7,437 nucleotides of DNA from contig DAIDKG010000535.1 of NCBI GenBank assembly GCA_027450125.1, positions 1 through 7,437 of the forward strand, read 5' to 3'. The notes under the pieces are model-generated. The model worked only from the letters and a program-made list of their open reading frames with translations, did no database searches and had not been told where the DNA came from. The stretch's first letter is position 1. Every line of letters begins with the position of its first letter. This document shows positions 1 through 7,437 of the stretch, in pieces. Origin of the DNA: Bordetella sp. GTDB lineage: Bacteria; Pseudomonadota; Gammaproteobacteria; Burkholderiales; Burkholderiaceae_B. A program made the translations under genes and the position numbers.

Positions 1-645
1 CACGCCGCGCTCGATGGCGGCGTGCGCTCTGTCGGCAAAGACATCGGCCGGCATCAGGAAAGGCATGCGATAGGGATTGTGCTGCGTCATCGGCGTATCG
101 ATATAGCCCGGCGCGATGGTCACCACGCGCACGCCGCTGCCCGCGAGTTCGAGCCGCAGGCTTTCGCAATAGACCGCCACCGCCGCCTTGGAGGCGCTGT
201 AGGCTCCGGCGCCGGGCAGGCCTCGGATGCCCGCAACGCTGCCCATGCCTACCAGCCGTCCGGCCTTCGCCTCGCGCATGGGCGCGACGAAGGGTTCGAA
301 AGTGGCCAGCGTGGCCAGCAGATTGGTTTCGACGATGGACTGGAACACGGCGTGGTCGCCGGTCTCGCCGGTTACAGTACCGGCACTAATGCCGGCGCTG
401 GCGATCACCGTGTCGACGCGGCCTGCGCCGCGGGCGATGAAATCATGCGCGGCAGCGTGCAGGATGGCCCGGTCGCGCACATCCAGCGCGTAGCAGCGGT
501 GCTGCCCGGGCAGGGACTCGGCCAGCTCACGCAGCACATGGCCGCGGCGCCCGACCAGCCCCAGGCTGGCGCCGCCGGCCGCATAGCGCCTGGCCAGAGC
601 CAAGCCCAGGCCGCTGCTGGCGCCGGTGATAAAGACACGCTTCAT
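1..645 (-). CDS. Short-chain dehydrogenase/reductase (SDR), classical type, C-terminus cut by window edge
   Basis: I translated this frame by hand from the ATG at 645-643; it stays open for 215 codons to the left edge, so the C-terminal part (roughly 35-45 residues for a classical SDR of about 250) is missing. Visible SDR features are the dinucleotide-binding loop TGASSGLG (residues 7-14), an Asp in LDV (55), a variant NNAG motif reading ASAG (82-85), Asn108, Ser136, and the YSASK motif with Tyr149 and Lys153, followed by PG (179-180). The Asn-Ser-Tyr-Lys set and its spacing are complete, so it should be an active NAD(P)(H)-dependent oxidoreductase in the cytosol. The substrate is unknown. 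It lies 58 bp after the lpxO-like gene on the same strand and is probably the last gene seen of the carAB unit. The ribosome binding site is weak (GGGA, 7 nt before ATG). No signal peptide is seen. Confidence 0.9.
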   Translation of the reverse strand, partial: MKRVFITGASSGLGLALARRYAAGGASLGLVGRRGHVLRELAESLPGQHRCYALDVRDRAILHAAAHDFIARGAGRVDTVIASAGISAGTVTGETGDHAVFQSIVETNLLATLATFEPFVAPMREAKAGRLVGMGSVAGIRGLPGAGAYSASKAAVAVYCESLRLELAGSGVRVVTIAPGYIDTPMTQHNPYRMPFLMPADVFADRAHAAIERGV

Positions 646-667
646 TGGAAAGTCCCGCCCAGAAAAC

Positions 668-680
668 GCCGGTTGCCGGC
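668..680 (-). other. Small hairpin between lpxO-like gene and SDR gene
   Basis: Read on the minus strand, GCCGG-CAA-CCGGC forms a 5-bp stem. It can be lengthened by pairing AAC with GTT across a 2-nt bulge. It is followed by TTCT, which is too poor in T to be a convincing intrinsic terminator. It lies in the 58-bp gap and could cause partial read-through or protect the upstream mRNA end; that is inference. Such short GC hairpins also arise by chance in DNA this GC-rich. Confidence 0.25.
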
Positions 681-703
681 CCGTTGATGCGCAAGGCGCC
701 GGC

Positions 704-1606
704 TTACAGGAAGATCCAGGCCAGGATGGCCGCGACGATGGCCCACTTCACGACGTAGTAAAGCGTCTTGTTGTATTGCTTGAGGCGCTTGCCGAGCCTG
801 CGCACGGCATAGACAGCACCGAAGATGCGATTGATGCCCCCGGTGCGATCCCCTGCCTCGTTGGGCGAAGCGGCCGAGCGCAGCAGCAGGCCGCCGAAGA
901 AATGATTGACCGCCTGCGTCCAGCGGTATTTCATGGGCCGCTCGATGTCGGCAAAGAGAATGATGCGGTTCTGGTCGGTGGCGTTTTCGGCGTAATGGAT
1001 GAAGGTTTCGTCGAACATCACGGCTTCGCCGTCGCGCCAGTGGTAGCGCTGGCCGTCCACGTCGATGAAGCAGGCCGGATCGTTGGGCGTGATCAGGCCC
1101 ATATGAAAACGCAGGGAGCCGCCGTAGGGATCGCGGTGGCGCGGCAGGCGCGCGCCCGGCGGCAGGGACGTGAACAGCACGGCCTTCACGCCGGGAATGT
1201 TCCTGACCAGTTCGGTGGTGTAGGGACAGAACTCGACTGCGGAAGGCTGCGGCGCTTCGTCGTACCACTTCAGGTAGAAGCGCCCCCAGCCGGTCTTGAA
1301 GAAGGAATTGAATCCTGCATCGTTGTACTGCGCCGAAGGCTTGATCTTGCCATCGCCGAACAGCGCGACGGCCTCCGCGCGGATTTCCTGCCAGTGATCC
1401 TTGAGGACCTGCAGTTGCGGGAACAGCGCCAGATCGATGTAGGGCGTGTTCGGCACGGCCGAAAACGCGTACATGAAGGTATTGTTGGGCGCGAAGAAGG
1501 TGGAGTGGTCCAGGGCCTGCCGGGAAAACTTGTGGCGCACGCGGCCGCGATAGTGCACGTAGATGGCCGTGACGACGAACAGGGCGAGGATGAACCACTT
1601 GATCAT
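704..1606 (-). CDS. lpxO: LpxO-type lipid A fatty-acyl 2-hydroxylase (aspartyl/asparaginyl beta-hydroxylase family)
   Basis: The 300-residue protein is close to the length of the known LpxO enzymes (about 300). LpxO is an Fe(II)/2-oxoglutarate-dependent dioxygenase that puts a hydroxyl group on carbon 2 of a secondary acyl chain of lipid A, at the cytoplasmic side of the inner membrane. Residues 4-18 form an N-terminal membrane anchor, and residues 284-300 form a second hydrophobic stretch at the C-terminus. The double-stranded beta-helix core shows LPRHRDPYGG (His157, Asp159), FHMGL (His168), and DETFIHYAEN (His204), then NRIILFADIERP with Arg214. His157 and His204 are the likely iron ligands and Arg214 a likely 2-oxoglutarate contact; this is by family analogy. 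The ATG at 1606 is preceded by GAAGG overlapping the carB stop codon. The gene is in the carAB unit although its function is unrelated. The family is sure; substrate assignment to lipid A is inference from full-length similarity and the membrane anchor. Confidence 0.85.
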   Translation of the reverse strand: MIKWFILALFVVTAIYVHYRGRVRHKFSRQALDHSTFFAPNNTFMYAFSAVPNTPYIDLALFPQLQVLKDHWQEIRAEAVALFGDGKIKPSAQYNDAGFNSFFKTGWGRFYLKWYDEAPQPSAVEFCPYTTELVRNIPGVKAVLFTSLPPGARLPRHRDPYGGSLRFHMGLITPNDPACFIDVDGQRYHWRDGEAVMFDETFIHYAENATDQNRIILFADIERPMKYRWTQAVNHFFGGLLLRSAASPNEAGDRTGGINRIFGAVYAVRRLGKRLKQYNKTLYYVVKWAIVAAILAWIFL

Positions 1607-1616
1607 GGCGCGGCAA

Positions 1617-1619
1617 CCT

Positions 1620-1621
<2 letters not shown>
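1617..1621 (-). promoter_or_regulatory. Ribosome binding site of lpxO-like gene, overlapping the carB stop codon
   Basis: On the minus strand the carB stop TGA (1622-1620) runs straight into AGG, giving GAAGG, 10 nt before the ATG at 1606. The site supports this start. It places the second initiation site where ribosomes leave carB, a layout typical of translational coupling. Confidence 0.6.
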
Positions 1622-4853
<3,232 letters not shown>

Positions 4854-4865
4854 GGTGAATTCTTT

Positions 4866-6032
4866 TTACTTGCGGGCCGCTTCTTGCATCAGGCCGATGA
4901 ATTTGTCGAACAGCACGATGATGTCGTGCGGGCCGGGACTGGCTTCGGGGTGGCCCTGAAAGCAGAAGGCCGGCCGGTCGGTGAGCTCGAAGCCCTGCAA
5001 GGTGCCGTCAAAGAGCGACACGTGGGTGACGCGCGTGTTGGCGGGCAGCGAGTCGGCGTCCACCGCGAAACCGTGGTTCTGGCTGGTGATGAAGACGCGC
5101 TTGCTCTGCAGGTCCTGCACCGGGTGGTTGGCGCCATGATGGCCGGTCTTCATCTTGACCGTCCGGCCGCCCGCGGCCAGACCCATGATCTGGTGGCCCA
5201 GGCAGATGCCGAAGACGGGGAGCCGGCGCTCGAGGAAGGTGCGCGTGGCCGCGATGGCATAGTCGCAGGGCTCGGGATCGCCGGGGCCATTGGACAGGAA
5301 CACGCCGTCGGGATCGAGCTTGAGGACCTCGTCCGCGCCGGTTTGAGCGGGCACGAGCGTGACGCGGCAGCCGCGGTCGGCCAGCAGACGCAGGATGTTG
5401 CTCTTGACGCCGAAGTCGTAGGCGACCACATGGAAGGCGTCCTGCCTGGGCGCGGCAAAGCCCTCGCCCAGATGCCAGGTGCCTTGCGTCCAGTTGGACT
5501 GCCTGGTGTCGGACACGACCTTGGCCAGATCCTGCCCGGACATGCCGGGGAAGGTCCGGGCCAGCTCGACGGCCTTGGCCTCGTCCTCGCCCACCAGGAT
5601 GCACGCGCCTTGCGCGCCCTTGTCGCGCAGGATGCGGGTGAGCTTGCGGGTGTCGATGCCCGAGATGGCGACCACGCCCTGCGCGGCCAGGTAGTCGGGC
5701 AGCGACTGCGTGGCGCGGAAGTTGGAAACGCGAGCCGGGCAGTCGCGCACCACGAGACCGGCGGCGAACACCTTGCGCGATTCGACGTCTTCGGCGTTGA
5801 CGCCGGTGTTGCCGATGTGCGGATAGGTCAGCGTGACGATCTGCCCGCTGTAGCTGGGATCGGTGAGGATTTCCTGGTAGCCGGTCATCGCGGTGTTGAA
5901 CACCACCTCGGCCACCGAATGCCCGGGCGCGCCGATCGACACGCCGCGAAAGACAGTGCCATCCGCCAGAGCCAAGATTGCGGGAGGGAATTTGCCTTGA
6001 TTCGGCCCCTCTGGAAAAAGTAGCGGCAGCAC
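4866..6032 (-). CDS. carA: Carbamoyl phosphate synthetase, small (glutaminase) subunit
   Basis: CarA hydrolyses glutamine and channels the ammonia to CarB. It has 388 residues (E. coli CarA 382). The N-terminal CPSase domain carries [10 protein letters not shown] (21-30) and [21 protein letters not shown] (43-63). The C-terminal class I glutamine amidotransferase domain has the nucleophile Cys277 in FGICLGHQ, and His361 and Glu363 in [13 protein letters not shown], so the triad is complete. The start is GTG at 6032. An in-frame TGA lies six codons upstream and no ATG comes before the conserved core, so GTG is the best choice. The ribosome binding site is poor (GGGG, 8 nt before GTG). The first 16 or so residues ([16 protein letters not shown]) exceed the E. 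coli N-terminus, so a later non-ATG start such as the TTG at codon 20 cannot be excluded. It is the first gene of the unit and is followed after 12 bp by carB. Confidence 0.97.
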   Translation of the reverse strand: MLPLLFPEGPNQGKFPPAILALADGTVFRGVSIGAPGHSVAEVVFNTAMTGYQEILTDPSYSGQIVTLTYPHIGNTGVNAEDVESRKVFAAGLVVRDCPARVSNFRATQSLPDYLAAQGVVAISGIDTRKLTRILRDKGAQGACILVGEDEAKAVELARTFPGMSGQDLAKVVSDTRQSNWTQGTWHLGEGFAAPRQDAFHVVAYDFGVKSNILRLLADRGCRVTLVPAQTGADEVLKLDPDGVFLSNGPGDPEPCDYAIAATRTFLERRLPVFGICLGHQIMGLAAGGRTVKMKTGHHGANHPVQDLQSKRVFITSQNHGFAVDADSLPANTRVTHVSLFDGTLQGFELTDRPAFCFQGHPEASPGPHDIIVLFDKFIGLMQEAARK

Positions 6033-6073
6033 AGTGAGAACCCCAGTTCAAAAATCAGTAATCAAACCTTCAA

Positions 6074-6079
6074 ATTATA
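6074..6079 (-). promoter_or_regulatory. Predicted carA promoter -10 box (TATAAT)
   Basis: A perfect consensus TATAAT is read on the minus strand at 6079-6074, 41 bp upstream of the carA GTG. Transcription would start near 6067-6069, leaving a leader of about 35 nt, too short for a classical attenuator. The -35 region is poor: an 18-bp spacer gives TTCGGG. It falls inside the palindrome at 6087-6111, which suggests regulated or activator-assisted initiation (inference). Confidence 0.6.
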
Positions 6080-6086
6080 GCTCAAA

Positions 6087-6111
6087 CGCGATTTTTCCCC
6101 GAAGAATCGCG
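6087..6111. promoter_or_regulatory. 25-bp near-perfect palindrome over the carA -35 region, candidate operator
   Basis: The arms CGCGATT (6087-6093) and AATCGCG (6105-6111) are perfect inverted repeats. Inside them TTC (6095-6097) pairs with GAA (6101-6103), so only one arm position and the central three bases break the symmetry. The centre at 6099 is about 32 bp upstream of the predicted carA start point. The neighbouring genes diverge, so a transcription terminator is not needed here, and the repeat lies upstream of the predicted carA transcript. A dimeric regulator binding site is the simplest reading. The regulator is unknown; pyrimidine- or arginine-responsive control is a guess from gene function. 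Confidence 0.5.
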
Positions 6112-6203
6112 CCAGATAAGGCTGAAACGGGTGCTTTTATGTCCCGGACCGCGCCAAGGCAAACCGCGCGCCCCGCTGCACGGACCGGGCACTGGTGATA
6201 GGC
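6112..6203. other. Remaining carA-tal divergent intergenic sequence
   Basis: I see no gene here. The tal promoter should lie in this stretch but no strong sigma-70 pair is visible. The best weak candidate is TGA-TAGGCT (6196-6204), an extended -10 with a 3/6 core match and no good -35. The heptamer CGGACCG occurs twice, at 6145 and 6181, 36 bp apart, which could be chance in this composition. Confidence 0.3.
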
Positions 6204-6238
6204 TAGGGTCTGCTAACGCCAACAGACTCCAGACCCTA
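6204..6238 (+). repeat. 9-bp perfect inverted repeat in front of tal
   Basis: TAGGGTCTG (6204-6212) and CAGACCCTA (6230-6238) are perfectly complementary across 17 nt. The loop contains another CAGAC (6223-6227), which can pair with the same GTCTG (6208-6212), so two mutually exclusive hairpins are possible if this is transcribed. CAGACTC and CAGACCC are near-identical tandem heptamers (6223-6236). It ends 50 bp before the tal ATG. It may be a 5' leader structure, an operator or a dispersed repeat; the sequence alone does not decide. Confidence 0.5.
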
Positions 6239-6242
6239 CGAT

Positions 6243-6257
6243 GCGCGCAAGACGCGC
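6243..6257 (+). repeat. Short hairpin GCGCG-CAAGA-CGCGC in the tal leader
   Basis: A perfect 5-bp GC stem with a 5-nt loop lies immediately after the larger inverted repeat and 31 bp before the tal ATG. It sits inside a six-codon reading frame (ATG at 6241, TGA at 6259-6261, peptide MRARRA). No T-run follows, so it is not an intrinsic terminator. Confidence 0.35.
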
Positions 6258-6288
6258 CTGACGTTCACCCCGGTTTCATACGACGCTC

Positions 6289-7239
6289 ATGACCAGCCTG
6301 CTCGACTCCCTGCGCCAGTACACCACCGTGGTCGCCGACACCGGCGACTTCGAGGCCATGCGCGCGCTGCGCCCCACCGACGCCACCACCAACCCTTCCC
6401 TGATCCTCAAGGCCGTGCAGCTCGACGCCTACAAGCCGCTGCTGGAACAGACCGTGCGCGCTCATCGCGGCGCGCCCGCGCCGGAGCTGGCCGATCGCCT
6501 GCTGGTGGCTTTCGGCCAGGAAATCCTGCGCATAGTGCCGGGCCGGGTATCGACCGAGGTGGACGCGCGCCTGTCCTTCGACACGCGCGGCACGATCGAG
6601 CGGGCCCGGGGCCTGATTGCGCTGTATGAGGCCGCCGGCGTGCCGCGCGAGCGGGTGCTGATCAAGATCGCCTCGACCTGGGAAGGCATCCAGGCGGCGC
6701 GCGTGCTGCAACAGGAAGGCGTGCGCTGCAATCTGACCCTGCTCTTCGCACTGCCCCAGGCCGTGGCCTGCGCGCAGGCCGGCGTGCAGCTGATTTCGCC
6801 TTTCGTAGGCCGCATCTACGACTGGCATAAAAAGGCGGCGGGCGCCCAGTGGGTAGAGGCGGACCACTCCGGCGCCCAGGACCCCGGGGTGCAATCGGTG
6901 ACGCGCATCTACCGCTACTACAAGCACTTCGGGATCAGGACCGAGATCATGGGCGCGAGCTTTCGCAATTCGGGCCAGATCCTGGCCCTGGCCGGCTGCG
7001 ATCTGCTGACAATCAGCCCGGAGCTGCTGGCGGAACTGGCGGGCAGGGAGGGAAGCGTGGCGCCGGCGTTGTCCGCCGAACAGGCCTTAGATCAGGCCAT
7101 TGAACGCATGCCGGCAGACGAAGTGAGCTTTCGCACGCTGATGAACGAGGACGCGATGGCCAGCGAAAAACTCTCGGAGGGCATCCGCGCCTTCGTGGCG
7201 GACGGACGCAAACTGGACACCCTGATCGCCTCGGCGTAA
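6289..7239 (+). CDS. tal: Transaldolase (TalB-like)
   Basis: Transaldolase moves a dihydroxyacetone unit from sedoheptulose 7-phosphate to glyceraldehyde 3-phosphate, giving erythrose 4-phosphate and fructose 6-phosphate in the non-oxidative pentose phosphate pathway, in the cytosol. The 316-residue protein matches the classical TalB length (317). The N-terminus [15 protein letters not shown] (7-21) carries Asp17, followed by [10 protein letters not shown] (31-40). [13 protein letters not shown] (87-99) contains Glu90, and [12 protein letters not shown] (123-134) has the Schiff-base Lys126. NLTLLF (148-153) contains Thr150. The first in-frame ATG after an upstream stop (TGA at 6259) is 6289, and it fits the family N-terminus exactly, so the start is firm. 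No Shine-Dalgarno-like sequence is seen in the 20 nt before it. The gene is divergent from carA and stands alone in this window. Confidence 0.97.
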   Translation: MTSLLDSLRQYTTVVADTGDFEAMRALRPTDATTNPSLILKAVQLDAYKPLLEQTVRAHRGAPAPELADRLLVAFGQEILRIVPGRVSTEVDARLSFDTRGTIERARGLIALYEAAGVPRERVLIKIASTWEGIQAARVLQQEGVRCNLTLLFALPQAVACAQAGVQLISPFVGRIYDWHKKAAGAQWVEADHSGAQDPGVQSVTRIYRYYKHFGIRTEIMGASFRNSGQILALAGCDLLTISPELLAELAGREGSVAPALSAEQALDQAIERMPADEVSFRTLMNEDAMASEKLSEGIRAFVADGRKLDTLIASA

Positions 7240-7343
7240 TGCAAAGCGCAGCGAGCGGAAAACCAGAAACCGCCGCTCCACCACATATCGACACTCCAAA
7301 AAACCCACCCAAGAATTCGCCCGCCGACAGCAGCCACCCTACC
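7240..7343. other. Intergenic sequence after tal, no gene seen
   Basis: This stretch is rich in A and C on the plus strand and has no convincing reading frame or hairpin-plus-T-run terminator for tal. An A6 run (7299-7304 region) is a T6 run on the minus strand, but no stable hairpin directly precedes it in that direction. Confidence 0.5.
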
Positions 7344-7361
7344 CCCTCCGTAGAGGGAGGG
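7344..7361. repeat. Inverted repeat CCCTCC/GGAGGG
   Basis: CCCTCC (7344-7349) and GGAGGG (7356-7361) are perfect inverted repeats with a 6-nt loop. The same left arm, as CCCCTCC (7343-7349), can also pair with GGAGGGG (7366-7372). This is the first element of a cluster of palindromes between tal and the window end, similar in style to dispersed intergenic repeats of GC-rich proteobacteria. Confidence 0.5.
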
Positions 7362-7372
7362 CTGGGGAGGGG
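7355..7372 (+). other. Canonical G-quadruplex motif
   Basis: GGGAGGGCTGGGGAGGGG has four runs of three or four G separated by loops of 1, 2 and 1 nt, which fits the standard intramolecular G-quadruplex pattern. It is on the coding strand of tal, 115 bp after its stop, so it could form in the tal mRNA tail or in single-stranded DNA. Confidence 0.55.
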
Positions 7373-7398
7373 CGCCCCATACAGGTCCCAAGGGGACC
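7369..7398. repeat. Perfect palindrome followed by a 6-bp hairpin
   Basis: GGGGCGCCCC (7369-7378) is a perfect 10-bp palindrome that shares its first four bases with the G-quadruplex motif. Six bases further on, GGTCCC-AAG-GGGACC (7384-7398) is a perfect 6-bp stem with a 3-nt loop. Neither is followed by a T-run. Confidence 0.5.
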
Positions 7399-7419
7399 CA
7401 CCAGATGCAATTCAAGCAG

Positions 7420-7434
7420 GCGGGCTCCGCCCGC
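7420..7434. repeat. Strong GC hairpin at the window end
   Basis: GCGGGC-TCC-GCCCGC is a perfect 6-bp GC stem with a 3-nt loop, extendable by a G-T pair. The window ends 3 nt later (TCT), so a terminator T-run beyond the edge cannot be checked. It could be the tal terminator or the last unit of the palindrome cluster. Confidence 0.45.
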
Positions 7435-7437
7435 TCT

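Noticed and set aside
4884..6023. A 379-codon plus-strand frame antisense to carA
   Set aside because: Same shadow effect; no family resemblance, while carA is complete with all catalytic residues.
6087..6111. Reading the carA palindrome as an intrinsic terminator
   Set aside because: No T-run follows on either strand at the stem base, and it lies between divergent genes where no transcript needs to end.
6145..6187. Direct repeat CGGACCG spaced 36 bp as a regulator site
   Set aside because: Only seven GC-rich bases match and the flanks differ, so chance is a sufficient explanation.
6265..6927. A 220-codon minus-strand frame antisense to tal
   Set aside because: Shadow of tal; no domain and a biased His/Arg/Gly composition.
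7092..7415. A 107-codon minus-strand frame running from the repeat cluster into tal
   Set aside because: It is made mostly of the palindromic repeats and the antisense of the tal 3' end, is very rich in Trp and Gly, and has no family resemblance.

Overview
This GC-rich window reads as chromosomal core DNA of a betaproteobacterium. The CarA, CarB and Tal proteins look most like those of the Alcaligenaceae (Bordetella/Achromobacter group). That placement rests on recognising protein sequences, not on a database search. There are five protein genes, all intact except the one cut by the left edge. I see no insertion sequence, prophage, CRISPR array, tRNA or rRNA.

Layout. From the centre leftwards, four genes lie on the minus strand and appear to form one transcription unit: carA (6032 to 4866), carB (4853 to 1620), an LpxO-type lipid A hydroxylase gene (1606 to 704) and the start of a short-chain dehydrogenase/reductase gene (645 to the left edge). 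The first two gaps are only 12 and 13 bp; the last is 58 bp. Diverging to the right on the plus strand is tal (6289 to 7239), a classical transaldolase. The 256-bp divergent region between carA and tal holds a perfect TATAAT box for carA, a 25-bp near-perfect palindrome over the place where the carA -35 box should be, and two hairpin-capable repeats in front of tal. The 198 bp after tal hold no gene. They contain a dense run of short palindromes and a canonical G-quadruplex motif, resembling an intergenic repeat element.

How the genes work together. CarA and CarB form the glutamine-dependent carbamoyl phosphate synthetase that feeds arginine and pyrimidine synthesis. Tal belongs to the non-oxidative pentose phosphate pathway, which also supplies ribose phosphate. 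The LpxO-like protein should act on lipid A at the inner membrane. It has no obvious metabolic link to CarAB, but its ribosome binding site overlaps the carB stop codon, so its translation is probably tied to carB. The SDR substrate cannot be told from sequence.

I did not find a new multi-gene system. The points most worth a second look are the carA promoter palindrome, the unusual carB-lpxO coupling, the structured tal leader, and the palindrome/G-quadruplex block after tal.
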